64,000 nt of DNA, from the NCBI RefSeq assembly GCF_023228165.1, contig NZ_JALOBS010000015.1, positions 1 to 64,000 of the forward strand. Reading direction: 5' to 3'. Made by a program: the position numbers and the translations under genes. The DNA is from Methylomonas sp. GTDB taxonomy: Bacteria > Pseudomonadota > Gammaproteobacteria > Methylococcales > Methylomonadaceae. The notes below the pieces were generated by a model that was not told the DNA's origin, made no database searches, and worked only from the letters and a program-made list of their open reading frames with translations. Shown here piece by piece: positions 53,228 to 62,572 of the stretch. The first letter of the stretch is position 1. Each line of letters starts with the position of its first letter.

Positions 53228-54106
53228 ATGACGACAAAAGACTATGCGCTGGGATTCATCGGTATCGGTTTAATGGGACAACCCATGACCCTGCGGCTAC
53301 TGGATGCGGGGTTTCAGGTCAATGTCTGGAACCGTAGCGCCGACAAACTGACCACCGTTGCCCAGGCCGGGGCTCGGGCTTGCAACAGTATTGCGGCATT
53401 GGTCGCTGCGTCCGAGGTTATTTTATTATGTCTGGCCGATACGAGTGTGGTCGAAACCGTGGTCAATGAGCAGATAATCCCGCACGGCAGTGCCGGTAAG
53501 CTGATTATCGACTTATCCAGCATAGCGCCGGAAACTACTCGGCAATTAGCCGATAGCGTAAAACAGCGTTGCGGCATGCATTGGCTCGATGCGCCGGTAT
53601 CGGGCGGCACGGCCGGTGCCGAACAGGGTAGTTTGGCTATCATGGCGGGTGGCGAGGCGGAGGATATTGCGGTCGCTAGGCATGTGTTGCAACCGCTATA
53701 CAGTCGTTTGACGCATATGGGGCCGGTCGGCAGCGGGCAGGCCACTAAAATCTGCAACCAAATGATCGTCAGTTGCAATGTGCTGGTAATTGCGGAAATG
53801 ATGGCGCTGGCCGAGCGCGCCGGGGTCGATAGCGCCAAAATTCCCGAGGCCTTGGCCGGCGGCTTTGCCGATTCCAAACCGCTGCAAATCGTCGCTCCGG
53901 AAATGGCGGCCGATCAATTCGAGCCGGTAAAGTGGCGGGTAAAAACCTTGTTGAAAGATTTAAATATGGCAGGCGCTCTGGCGTCCGCGCATGGCAGTGC
54001 CATGCCTATGTCAGGGCTGGCAGCCCAATTGATGCAATTACACGGCAGTCGGGGCTTTTTGGAGCAAGACCCGTCCACCCTGATTAAGTTATACCGGTCG
54101 GTCTGA
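53228..54106 (+). CDS. glxR: Tartronate semialdehyde reductase (beta-hydroxyacid dehydrogenase family)
   Basis: The 292 residues have the dinucleotide-binding motif GFIGIGLMGQPM (9-20), the family signature DAPVSGGTAGAEQG (near 123-136) and the catalytic Lys in GQATKICNQM (near 175). These features define 3-hydroxyisobutyrate and tartronate semialdehyde reductases. The next gene, a hydroxypyruvate isomerase that makes tartronate semialdehyde, favours the second activity (tartronate semialdehyde plus NAD(P)H gives glycerate). The stop overlaps the start of hyi (TGATG). Confidence 0.85.
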   Translation: MTTKDYALGFIGIGLMGQPMTLRLLDAGFQVNVWNRSADKLTTVAQAGARACNSIAALVAASEVILLCLADTSVVETVVNEQIIPHGSAGKLIIDLSSIAPETTRQLADSVKQRCGMHWLDAPVSGGTAGAEQGSLAIMAGGEAEDIAVARHVLQPLYSRLTHMGPVGSGQATKICNQMIVSCNVLVIAEMMALAERAGVDSAKIPEALAGGFADSKPLQIVAPEMAADQFEPVKWRVKTLLKDLNMAGALASAHGSAMPMSGLAAQLMQLHGSRGFLEQDPSTLIKLYRSV

Positions 54107-54891
54107 TGCTGCGTTTTAGCGCCAATCTCAGCATGCTGTTTACCGAGTTGCCGTTGCTGGAGCGATTCCAGGCCGCCAAACAGCAGGGTTTTGCCGCTGT
54201 TGAAATGCAGTTTCCTTACGACATGTCGGCCGAGACCATTCAAACGGCGTTACGCGAGCACGATTTAAAGCTGGTGTTGTTTAATGTCGATGCCGATGAC
54301 TTGCTGCGGGGAGGCGAGGGGTTGGCCGCGGTGCCGGAAAAACAGGCCCGGTTTAAAGCTGCCGTCGCGCAGGCATTCGATTATGCCAAGGTGTTAAAGC
54401 CGGATTGCATCAATGTGTTGCCGGGCCGGTGTCTGGATATCCGCTGCTTACCCGAGTATCGGCAGACTTTTAAAGACAACTTGAGTTATGCGACCGATAT
54501 ATTCGCCGGTATTGGGGTGGCGACGGTATTCGAAGCGATTAACAGTCACGATATGCCGGGGTTTATGGTCGATAGTTCCGCCCAAATGTTGTCGATATTA
54601 GGCGAGTTGAACCATCCCCAATTGCGCCTGCAATTCGATATTTACCACATGAGCCGGATGCTGGAGAACTGCGCGGCATTTTTGTCCCGACACATCGATA
54701 AAGTGGGGCACATACAATTCGCCGATTGTCCGGGCCGGGGCCAACCCGGCAGCGGCGTGGTGGATTTTGCCCAGCTGTTTGCACTGATCGCCGCTTTACC
54801 ATATCAGGGTTGGGTGGGGGCGGAATACAAGCCGGGCCCGAGTACGGAGGATGGTTTGGGCTGGATGAAAACCCAGGGGGAACCGAACTAG
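54106..54891 (+). CDS. hyi: Hydroxypyruvate isomerase
   Basis: The 261-residue TIM-barrel protein starts LRFSANLSMLFTELPLLERF and has the segments NVLPGRC, EAINSHDMPGFM, LQFDIYHMSR and GHIQFADCPGRGQPGSG, with the metal-binding Glu (E142 area), Asp, Gln and Glu (VGAEYKP) of the Hyi family. It interconverts hydroxypyruvate and tartronate semialdehyde. In methanotrophs with serine-cycle enzymes the hyi-glxR pair can convert hydroxypyruvate to glycerate as an alternative to hydroxypyruvate reductase. That context is inferred. Confidence 0.88.
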   Translation: MLRFSANLSMLFTELPLLERFQAAKQQGFAAVEMQFPYDMSAETIQTALREHDLKLVLFNVDADDLLRGGEGLAAVPEKQARFKAAVAQAFDYAKVLKPDCINVLPGRCLDIRCLPEYRQTFKDNLSYATDIFAGIGVATVFEAINSHDMPGFMVDSSAQMLSILGELNHPQLRLQFDIYHMSRMLENCAAFLSRHIDKVGHIQFADCPGRGQPGSGVVDFAQLFALIAALPYQGWVGAEYKPGPSTEDGLGWMKTQGEPN

Positions 54892-54933
54892 CCGCGTTAT
54901 AATGCCCGGGCGTTAAAATTACAGGTCTTTGCT

Positions 54934-55311
54934 ATGTCCAAATTCGATCTAACCATTCATCACACCAGCTTAATTGTCTCCGATACTCAGCAATCGCTGA
55001 CATTTTATCGGGATATTTTGGGGATGCAGCCTACTGAACGCCCACCTTTGCCTTTTCCTGGGGCTTGGTTGCAAATCGGTGAACAGCAGATACATCTGTT
55101 GGAGCTGGACAATCCCGATCCGACTTCCGGTAGGCCTACCCATGGGGGAAGAGACCGGCATGTGGCCTTGCATTGCCGTTCGGTGAATGCGCTGCGTGAC
55201 GAGCTGGAAAAAGCGGGTATGTCATTCACCATGAGTATTTCCGGACGTAAAGCGCTGTTTTGTCGGGACCGGGATGGTAATGCGCTTGAGTTTATCGAAC
55301 GACCGTCGTGA
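54934..55311 (+). CDS. VOC family (glyoxalase-like) protein
   Basis: The 125 residues form one vicinal-oxygen-chelate domain: IHHTSLIVSDTQQSLTFYRDILGM, then QQIHLLEL, DRHVALHCRS and DGNALEFIERP. Metal ligands would be His (residue 9 or 10), His near 76 and Glu near 121. The substrate is not predictable; relatives include glyoxalase I and fosfomycin-resistance proteins. It may be grouped with hyi, 42 bases upstream, or with the next gene, seven bases downstream. Confidence 0.8.
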   Translation: MSKFDLTIHHTSLIVSDTQQSLTFYRDILGMQPTERPPLPFPGAWLQIGEQQIHLLELDNPDPTSGRPTHGGRDRHVALHCRSVNALRDELEKAGMSFTMSISGRKALFCRDRDGNALEFIERPS

Positions 55312-55317
55312 TTTTCC

Positions 55318-55854
55318 ATGACCAAAATAGTCCTTTATGCGGTGTTGTTTACCTGTAGTCTGGCGATGCTGCTGCTGACTGTCGGTTTCAGTTGCTGGCA
55401 GTTGGGATGGTTTAACTGGGCGAGTTGGTTTTATCCCTTGGCGGGTAAAATTATATTGTCGGCTTTTTTGTTGCTTTTAATGCTGGGATGCGGGCTGTTC
55501 ATACACGCCTTATATGTGGAATTGGCCGTGTATTTTCGCTGGGACGCCGTGGCATTGCGGCGAGTCGCTATGTTGCGGCAGCTGCATAGCGATGCCAGGC
55601 AACGGCTGCTGGTGGAAAAGAGCCAGATACACTATTTATATGAATTGAAGCGGCAGCGTCTATTGATTGCCGACAATAAAAAACATAGCCGCGCACTTTT
55701 CAAGGCTGTTTCGGCGGAATTGCAGCAGTCTGTTGAGCCGGACAGTTTTAAATCCTTGCAAAAACATCTTAAGCAGCATCGCAATCAAGCCAATCCGCAG
55801 GCGATACTGGCATTACGTGATCAGGTGTTATGTCGATCTTCAATCGCTGGCTGA
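55318..55854 (+). CDS. Two-helix membrane protein with coiled coil, unknown function
   Basis: The 178 residues have two membrane helices (about 3-26 and 43-68), then a long basic helical part (RRVAMLRQLHSDARQRLLVEK and after). No family is recognised. The end overlaps the next gene by 25 bases, which suggests tight coupling and a functional pair. Confidence 0.65.
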   Translation: MTKIVLYAVLFTCSLAMLLLTVGFSCWQLGWFNWASWFYPLAGKIILSAFLLLLMLGCGLFIHALYVELAVYFRWDAVALRRVAMLRQLHSDARQRLLVEKSQIHYLYELKRQRLLIADNKKHSRALFKAVSAELQQSVEPDSFKSLQKHLKQHRNQANPQAILALRDQVLCRSSIAG

Positions 55855-56366
55855 ACGGGGTGCTGGGCCTTTGGCGCAGCACCCGCGATGAGAATCTGCA
55901 CTGGCATTTAGCCCGGCAGCAGGATGTTGCCGCCTTACGCCAAGCCAGGGCCTTGGCGGAACAGGCCTTGGTGGCGCAATTGAAAAAACAGGCCCGGCAA
56001 TTGGCGCACGAGTTGGCGATGGGCGAGACTAGGCGCAGTAACGAATTGGCTATGTTGAAAATCCAGTGCAAGCAGGATTTGAAAGATTATCAGCAATATT
56101 TACAATCGCTGGACAAACTCAAGCTCAGTTTACGGGAAAATTTTGCCCACTTGCCTGAAGCCGTGGCATTTACTATTCATCATCACGCCAAACAATTGCT
56201 GAACAGGATGTGGGACGAACCGGATCCAGTGGAAAAGCTCAAGGTGGAAATGCAATTGCTGCGGTTCATGACGGCCGTACACGAAGACAGTGTCAGTTCA
56301 TTAAACGGCGCCGAGCCGGTAGCCTTGCCGCAAAAGACCCTGGCCTTTATCGATAATGGGGTTTAG
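55830..56366 (+). CDS. Soluble coiled-coil protein, unknown function
   Basis: The 178 residues are mainly helical, with a likely coiled coil at 30-100 (QDVAALRQARALAEQALVAQ and after). No membrane helix is present. No family is recognised. It is coupled to the membrane protein gene upstream and meets trkA tail to tail with a 4-base overlap. Confidence 0.65.
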   Translation: MSIFNRWLNGVLGLWRSTRDENLHWHLARQQDVAALRQARALAEQALVAQLKKQARQLAHELAMGETRRSNELAMLKIQCKQDLKDYQQYLQSLDKLKLSLRENFAHLPEAVAFTIHHHAKQLLNRMWDEPDPVEKLKVEMQLLRFMTAVHEDSVSSLNGAEPVALPQKTLAFIDNGV

Positions 56367-57718
56367 ATAGGTTGAAAGTAACCTTCGATGGCCTTAATGA
56401 GTTTTTTATCCAGCGCAAACATTACCACGTGGTCGCCTTCGGCAAAAACCGTGTCGTGGTGAACCGGAATCACTTCCTTATCCCGAATCAACGCGCCTAA
56501 AATTACCCCGTCGGGAAGATTGATTTGATCGACCCGTTGACCCACCACGGATTTGGCCGCCACGCTGCGGTGGGCAATGGCTTCAATAGCTTCCGCGCTG
56601 CCGCCGCACACCGAACTGACACCGACTACATCGCCTTTTCTGACATGTCTAAGTATGCTGCCCAGGGTTTCCAGCTTGGGTTGGATGGCCAGATCGATAT
56701 CGGTACCGTCGACCAGCTGTAAGTAAGACGTGTTGTTGATTAAACAGATGGCTTTTTTAGCGCCCAGTTTTTTGGCCAAACTGGCTGAAATTAAATTGAC
56801 GCCGTCGTTATTGGTGATAGCGCAGAATAAATCCACTTCCTCAATCATTTCTTCTTGCAGCAAAGATTGATCAGTGCAATCGCCGTGTAAAATCAACGTA
56901 TTGCGTAAGTCGTTGGAAATTTCCTTGGCCCGGTTAATGTCTTGTTCGATGACCTTGACATGATAATTATTTTCCAACGCCATCGACAACCGTTTGCCGA
57001 CATGGCCGCCGCCCGCCAGCATGATGGATTTGATGGGTGCTTCCAATTTGTGTAAATCAACCAAGGTTTTGCGGACTTTGTCGCGCGGACACACGAAAAA
57101 TACTTCGTCCCCGGTAGCAATCAAGGCTTCGCCGTTGACGGCAATGGCCTTGCCGTTACGGAAAATTGCCGCTACCCGAATCATACTGTCGGCCAGTTTT
57201 TCCTTGACCGCCTGTATGCGTTTACCGGTCAGAAAACCGGTGGGTACTACGCGGATGGAGACTAAGCGCACTAAGCCTTCGGCGAATTCCGACACATGCA
57301 AGGCGCCAGGGTATTTGATCAGGTTGTGAATCGCTTCGGTGACCACTTGTTCCGGGCTAATCACGATATCGATACCGCCGGGAGCGAATAACTCCGGGTG
57401 GTTTAAAAAGTCCAGGGCGCGCACCCGGGCGATGGTTTTGGGCTTGGTATATAGGGTATTGATGACCTGGCAGGCCAGCATGTTGGTTTCATCGTTATTG
57501 GTTACCGCAAGCACCATGTCGGCCGTGCCGACCCCGGCTTGTTCAAGTATGCTGGGGTGAGCCGCGTTGCCTTCGATGGTGGCGATATCGAGCCGGCCTT
57601 TCAGTGCGGACAATAAATGCGGTTTCTGATCAATGACTACAATGTCGTTTTCCTCGCTGGCAAGTGCGCCGGCAACGGAAGAGCCGGTGACGCCGGCGCC
57701 AAGAATGACAATTTTCAT
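56363..57718 (-). CDS. trkA: Trk potassium uptake regulator TrkA
   Basis: The 451-residue protein has two RCK units, each an NAD-binding Rossmann domain (GAGVTGSSVAGAL at 7-19 and AGGGHVGKRLS near 235-245, each with the acidic residue at the end of strand 2) and a TrkA-C domain. The length fits E. coli TrkA (458). It sits on the cytoplasmic side of TrkH/TrkG channels and controls potassium uptake, the first response to high osmolarity. The sucrose (osmolyte) genes start 270 bases away on the other strand, so a shared osmotic role is likely, though not shown. Confidence 0.95.
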   Translation of the reverse strand: MKIVILGAGVTGSSVAGALASEENDIVVIDQKPHLLSALKGRLDIATIEGNAAHPSILEQAGVGTADMVLAVTNNDETNMLACQVINTLYTKPKTIARVRALDFLNHPELFAPGGIDIVISPEQVVTEAIHNLIKYPGALHVSEFAEGLVRLVSIRVVPTGFLTGKRIQAVKEKLADSMIRVAAIFRNGKAIAVNGEALIATGDEVFFVCPRDKVRKTLVDLHKLEAPIKSIMLAGGGHVGKRLSMALENNYHVKVIEQDINRAKEISNDLRNTLILHGDCTDQSLLQEEMIEEVDLFCAITNNDGVNLISASLAKKLGAKKAICLINNTSYLQLVDGTDIDLAIQPKLETLGSILRHVRKGDVVGVSSVCGGSAEAIEAIAHRSVAAKSVVGQRVDQINLPDGVILGALIRDKEVIPVHHDTVFAEGDHVVMFALDKKLIKAIEGYFQPI

Positions 57719-57988
57719 TAAAACTCAGGCGGAAAAAAAGTGTAAGGACTCAAGTCGAATGAGGCTGGCAGGCCGGATAGCTGAGGATGCATGGGTAAAT
57801 TATACCCTGATCGGTCATAGTGTCCATGTTAACAGTGGATTAAAAGTGTTCGCGGATGAACCCAAAAAAACCGCGCCTAAAATTCGCACAAGCGAACGCG
57901 GGATGAAAAAAAATCCAAACCACTAAGCGGAAATTAGGTAGGATAAAACCACTCGTGAATGACCTTTCGCGCCATAAGAAGAATTAGA

Positions 57989-60142
57989 ATGGATATGACT
58001 GGTAAAGCAGATGCGTTTTACATCGTACTGATTAGTGTACACGGTTTGATTCGTGGGCATGATTTGGAGCTGGGACGGGATGCCGATACCGGCGGGCAAA
58101 CCAAATATGTGGTCGACCTTGCCAGAGCATTGGGTCAACAAGAGACCGTTGAACGTGTCGACCTGATTACGCGGCAGATTAACGACGATCAAGTCAGTCG
58201 AGATTACGACCAACCCAGCGAAGTGTTGAACGACAACGCCCGTATCATCCGCATTCCAGCCGGGCCGGAGGGATATATTCCCAAGGAGGAGTTATGGGAT
58301 TGCCTGGACATCTTTGCCGATAATCTTTTGCAATGGCTGAGCCAACAGCCGCGCATGCCGGATGTTTTACATGGGCATTACGCCGATGCCGGATACGTCG
58401 GGATGCGCCTGTCTCATTTGACCGGGATTCCATTAGTATTCACCGGCCATTCCCTGGGGCGGGACAAGCGCACCCAATTGCTGGCCATGGGTTTGCACGG
58501 CGACTTGTTGGAGCAGCGTTACCACATTTCCCGCCGCATTAATGCAGAAGAAGATGTACTGGCCACGGCGGATTTGGTGATTACCAGTACCCATAATGAA
58601 ATTTCCGAACAATATGAGTTGTACGACTATTATCATCCCGAACGCATGGTGGTGATAGCGCCTGGTACCGACTTGGAGCAATTCCACCCGGCCGGCGGCG
58701 CACCCTCTAAAGTTGGTTTTAGTCAGGCATTGAAGCCGTTTTTAACCGAGCCTGAAAAGCCGATAATATTGGCTTTGTCCCGACCTGATGAACGTAAAAA
58801 TATTGTCTCGCTGGTGAAAGCCTATGGCGAATCAACTGAATTACAAGCGCTCGCCAATCTGGTGATTATCGCCGGCAATCGTGATGACATCAGGGAAATG
58901 AACGAGGGTGCTCAAGCGGTATTGACCGAAATTCTGTTGTTGGCCGATTGCTATGATTTATACGGCAAGCTGGCCCTGCCCAAACATCATAAGCAGGAAG
59001 ATGTGCCGGATATTTACCGCTTGGCGGCGTTGTCGAAAGGGGTGTTCATTAACCCGGCCTTGACCGAGCCATTTGGCTTGACACTGTTGGAGGCGGCTGC
59101 CTGCGGCGCGCCGCTGGTGGCCACCGAAAACGGCGGGCCGGTAGATATCATAGGCAATTGTAATAACGGCTTGTTGGTCGACCCGCTGGATACTCAAGCT
59201 ATTGCCGATGCCTTATTGTCTATCCTGACAAATCCCGGTCAATGGCAAACTTTCTCCGAGCACGGCTTACGGAATGTGCGTCGATTTTATTCCTGGCAGG
59301 CACATGCCCAACGTTATCTGGATAAGCTGCAACCGTTATTGAAACTGCACCAGCCGGTTATCAAATCGACACCGGTACGCAATGCCTTACGCTATCAAAA
59401 TAGGGCTATTTTCACCGATATCGATCAAAGCTTGCTGGGTAATGCCGAAGGCTTGCAGCAATTTGTGCATACTCTGCGTAGTCAACGTAAAAATGTGTTT
59501 TTTGGTATCGCCACCGGTCGCAGGCTGGATTCGGCGTTAGCTATTTTAAAGAAAAACGGCGTTCCCACACCGGATGTGTTGATCACCAGCTTGGGTACGG
59601 AAATTTATTATGCCCCGCACATCAAAACAGACACGGCCTGGGCCCGGCATATCGATTATCACTGGAACCCTAAAGCCATTCGGCGGGTTATGGCCGATAT
59701 TCCCGGTATGACGTTACAGCCCAGCAGCGAGCAGAGCCGTTTCAAAATTTCTTACCATTACGATACCCATCTGGCGCCCAGTCCGGAAGACATCAATGCC
59801 TTGTTACGACAGGAAGATCAAGCTGTCAATGCCAATCAGGCCTTTGGGCAGTTTTTTGATATCGTACCTGCCAGAGCCTCCAAAGGGTTGGCTTTAAGGT
59901 ACTTTGCACGCCAATGGAACATCCCGTTGGAGCGGATTTTGGTTGCCGGTGGCTCCGGTGCGGATGAGGACATGATGCACGGCAATACTTTAGCCGTGGT
60001 GGTAGCCAATCGGCACCGGGAGGAGTTGTCGCAATTGTACGAAGCCGAGCGTATCTATTTTGCCCAGCAACCTCACGCACTGGGTATTATCGAAGCTATC
60101 GAGCATTACGACTTTTTCAAAGACGACATGGGGGCAATATGA
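57989..60142 (+). CDS. sps: Sucrose-phosphate synthase with C-terminal phosphatase-like domain
   Basis: The ATG at 57989 is preferred; a longer frame starts at 57959. The 717-residue product has a GT4 glycosyltransferase part: VHGLIRGHDLELGRDADTGG near the start, HGHYADAGYVG, FTGHSLGRDK, LSRPDERKN, and EPFGLTLLEAAACGAPLVAT near 360-385 with its two conserved Glu. A HAD-type phosphatase-like domain follows from about residue 460 (FTDIDQSLLG, with Ser in place of the usual Thr). The enzyme makes sucrose 6-phosphate from UDP- or ADP-glucose and fructose 6-phosphate. The next gene overlaps by four bases. In methanotrophs sucrose acts as osmolyte and reserve. Confidence 0.93.
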   Translation: MDMTGKADAFYIVLISVHGLIRGHDLELGRDADTGGQTKYVVDLARALGQQETVERVDLITRQINDDQVSRDYDQPSEVLNDNARIIRIPAGPEGYIPKEELWDCLDIFADNLLQWLSQQPRMPDVLHGHYADAGYVGMRLSHLTGIPLVFTGHSLGRDKRTQLLAMGLHGDLLEQRYHISRRINAEEDVLATADLVITSTHNEISEQYELYDYYHPERMVVIAPGTDLEQFHPAGGAPSKVGFSQALKPFLTEPEKPIILALSRPDERKNIVSLVKAYGESTELQALANLVIIAGNRDDIREMNEGAQAVLTEILLLADCYDLYGKLALPKHHKQEDVPDIYRLAALSKGVFINPALTEPFGLTLLEAAACGAPLVATENGGPVDIIGNCNNGLLVDPLDTQAIADALLSILTNPGQWQTFSEHGLRNVRRFYSWQAHAQRYLDKLQPLLKLHQPVIKSTPVRNALRYQNRAIFTDIDQSLLGNAEGLQQFVHTLRSQRKNVFFGIATGRRLDSALAILKKNGVPTPDVLITSLGTEIYYAPHIKTDTAWARHIDYHWNPKAIRRVMADIPGMTLQPSSEQSRFKISYHYDTHLAPSPEDINALLRQEDQAVNANQAFGQFFDIVPARASKGLALRYFARQWNIPLERILVAGGSGADEDMMHGNTLAVVVANRHREELSQLYEAERIYFAQQPHALGIIEAIEHYDFFKDDMGAI

Positions 60143-60987
60143 CAGAACGGATATTGATTTGTACCGATCTGGATCGCACCTTATTACCCAACGGTAGTGC
60201 GCTTGAGTCGCCACGGGCCAGACCTTTGTTTAAACGTTTGGTGGCCAGACCGGAAATTTTGCTGGCTTACGTATCGGGCAGGCACAAAGCATTGGTAAAG
60301 GAGGCCATCGTCGAATACGACTTGCCGAGCCCGGATTTTGTGATCGGCGATGTCGGTACCACTTTGTATGACATTAACCGAAATGATTGGTTGGCTTCCG
60401 AAGCCTGGGCAGCCGAGATTGCGCCGGACTGGGCGGGTTACGATCATCAGCGCTTACAAACTCTGTTGGCGGGCTTTGCCGGGTTGACGCCGCAAGAGGC
60501 CGCCAAGCAAAATCGCTTCAAGCTCAGCTACTATCTACCCATGGATATGAATACCGAGCAATTGCTATTGGATATGCAAACGCTGTTGCGGGCAAATGGC
60601 ATACGGGCCGAGTTGATCTATAGCATCGATGAAGCCGAGAGAGTCGGGCTATTGGATGTGTTGCCGGCTAGCGCCACCAAATTTCATGCGGTCGAATTTT
60701 TAATGAAACAACTTGGCATAGATGTAGCGCACAGCGTATTTGCCGGCGATAGCGGCAACGACCTGCCGGTCATGGCCAGTGCCGTTCAAGCGGTGTTGGT
60801 AGCCAACGCCAGCCCCGAAGTGCGACAGGAAGCGCAAACGTTGGCCAAACAACAGGGTAATGAAGCAACTCTATATCAAGCTAAAGGGCAGTTTTTAGGC
60901 ATGAACGGCAATTACGCGGCCGGTATTCTGGAAGGCGTCGCGCATTATTTACCGCACACACTAGACTGGATGCATGCGAATGAATAA
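60139..60987 (+). CDS. spp: Sucrose-phosphate phosphatase (HAD superfamily)
   Basis: The 282-residue protein has the HAD catalytic motif TDLDRTLL (D10 nucleophile, D12 acid/base), the motif-2 region SGRHKALV, and motif 4 FAGDSGNDLPV near 213-223. It belongs to the Cof/S6PP group and removes phosphate from sucrose 6-phosphate. Start codon and sps stop overlap (ATGA). Its own stop lies inside the start region of fruK. Confidence 0.92.
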   Translation: MTERILICTDLDRTLLPNGSALESPRARPLFKRLVARPEILLAYVSGRHKALVKEAIVEYDLPSPDFVIGDVGTTLYDINRNDWLASEAWAAEIAPDWAGYDHQRLQTLLAGFAGLTPQEAAKQNRFKLSYYLPMDMNTEQLLLDMQTLLRANGIRAELIYSIDEAERVGLLDVLPASATKFHAVEFLMKQLGIDVAHSVFAGDSGNDLPVMASAVQAVLVANASPEVRQEAQTLAKQQGNEATLYQAKGQFLGMNGNYAAGILEGVAHYLPHTLDWMHANE

Positions 60988-61864
60988 ACCACTGATGCAG
61001 ATTTTCGGCGAAGTATTGTTCGACCATTTTCCAGACGGCAGTGTGGTGCTGGGCGGAGCGCCGTTTAATGTCGCTTGGCATTTGCAGGCCTTTAAACAAA
61101 ATCCGTGTTTCATCAGTCGCATCGGCGAAGACGACACCGGAGCGGCAGTACAAGCCGGCATGGAAAATTGGCGAATGGATTTATCGGGTTTACAGCATGA
61201 CACCAAGCACCCTACCGGTGCGGTGCAAGTCAAAATAGAGCAGGGTGAGCCCAGTTATTTGATCGTACCCGAGCAAGCCTACGATTTTATCGATACCGAG
61301 CAATTGCCGACGAATACCGCAGCCGATTTGCTGTATCACGGCTCTTTGGCCTTGCGTAATTCGGTGTCCCGACAAGCACTGGCGCACTTGAAACAACAGC
61401 ATCGCGGCAAGGTATTTATGGATGTGAATCTGCGTGAACCTTGGTGGGACAAGGCTGAAGTGCTAGCCTGGGTGGACGAGGCCGATTGGGTCAAACTTAA
61501 TCACTTGGAATTGCAGGCGCTGCAGGCCGGTTCCGTTGATTTTGAAGCTGCGATGCAAGAATTTCTGATAAAGCATCGATTACAGGGCTTGATCGTCACC
61601 CGCGGCGAAAAGGGCGCGGTTGCCATCAACACGGCCGGCGAACGTGCCATGGCCGTGCCGGTAAGGGCACTACAAGTTATCGATACCGTCGGCGCCGGAG
61701 ACGCATTTGCCGCCGTGCTGATGCTGGGTATTCATCTGGATTGGCCGTTGCAGTTAACCCTCGAACGAGCCCAGTCATTTGCTTCGGGTATCGTCGGTCG
61801 ACGCGGTGCTACCGTGCAGGATGCAGGATTTTATCGGAGTTTTATAGAGGCATGGGGGCTGTAA
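60974..61864 (+). CDS. fruK: Fructokinase (PfkB family)
   Basis: The 296 residues show the PfkB-family pattern: GEVLFDHFPDGSVVLGGAPFNVAWHLQ at the N-terminus (in two parts, residues 12-38) and the signature DTVGAGDAF at 237-245 with catalytic D243. It phosphorylates fructose at the 6 position. In methanotroph sucrose clusters it recycles fructose from sucrose breakdown. The gene has an ATG at 60974 and one at 60980. It overlaps spp by 14 bases. Confidence 0.9.
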   Translation: MRMNKPLMQIFGEVLFDHFPDGSVVLGGAPFNVAWHLQAFKQNPCFISRIGEDDTGAAVQAGMENWRMDLSGLQHDTKHPTGAVQVKIEQGEPSYLIVPEQAYDFIDTEQLPTNTAADLLYHGSLALRNSVSRQALAHLKQQHRGKVFMDVNLREPWWDKAEVLAWVDEADWVKLNHLELQALQAGSVDFEAAMQEFLIKHRLQGLIVTRGEKGAVAINTAGERAMAVPVRALQVIDTVGAGDAFAAVLMLGIHLDWPLQLTLERAQSFASGIVGRRGATVQDAGFYRSFIEAWGL

Positions 61865-61898
61865 GACCAAGCGGCTAACGTAAAATAGCGGTCACGAT

Positions 61899-62230
61899 TG
61901 GGGGGCTGTATCTACAAACTGGCCGGATTGGGTTGGCGGGGGGATTAATACATACGCCTAGGTGGGGAATACTCCGCTTAACCTGATCGATCCCACGGGG
62001 TTATGGGCAAGCGCAGCAATAAGATTAGGCATATACAAGGCGCTACTAGATTCGGATTCCATAATGCAGCGCGTACAGCAGCTAACGCCATCGGTGGCGG
62101 TGCTTTTACTGGATATTGTTCTTCAGTAGCGAAAAGAGATAGCGAAGATTCGTGTCCTATTCCGGGTGCCACTTCCGGGTGCCACCAGAGATCGAATAAC
62201 TGGCAACACGGGTACTATGACTAAACTCGG
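61899..62230 (+). pseudogene. Degraded RHS-repeat core C-terminus
   Basis: Downstream of fruK the frame from about 61903 reads LYLQTGRIGLAGG, then after a one-base loss near 61943 continues INTYA-stop-VGNTPLNLIDPTGLW (to 62006). This is the conserved end of RHS/YD-repeat core proteins (usually GRYLQxDPIGLAGG-xNTYAYV-GNNPLxxxDPTGL). The stop replaces a Tyr codon at 61959-61961, and the Asp-Pro in DPIGL reads Gly-Arg. Only the end of the core remains. The following frame (62003-62224, GCHQRSNNWQHGYYD at its end) may be the old variable tail, in another frame. It is an inactive remnant, probably left after transfer or deletion. Confidence 0.7.
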
Positions 62231-62572
62231 CGGTGACGATACAGCAGAGGGTCGAGGCCGGTTCTAATACCCCAGACTGTGCCGAAGAACCTGGGAATTT
62301 ACCTGGCCCGGTTTTTAATCAAAAAGACTCGGCTCAGCCTGTAAACCCGCAGAAAATTCGTTTGCGAATACGGTTTATTTGGAGGCCGGGCCGATGTCAA
62401 ATTGTATCGCTGCTGTGATGGATTTTGGACAACTGAAACGCCGGAAAATTGAGGCTGGTTTTCAAGGTAGATCGATCGGTACTAACGGCTGTTTTATGCT
62501 AAATAACAGGCGACGAAACGCTCATTCTCTGCCCTCTTTTTCAGTCTTTTCAGGAATGCTGAGATATCCGGG
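62231..62572. other. Intergenic region, nothing recognised
   Basis: A few short open frames exist, but none has a ribosome site or a recognisable motif. This is the place where methanotroph sucrose clusters often have an amylosucrase gene; I see no trace of one. Confidence 0.45.

Noticed and set aside
62003..62418. Two short frames downstream of fruK as real genes
   Set aside because: They lie in and after the RHS remnant, have no ribosome sites and match nothing I know.
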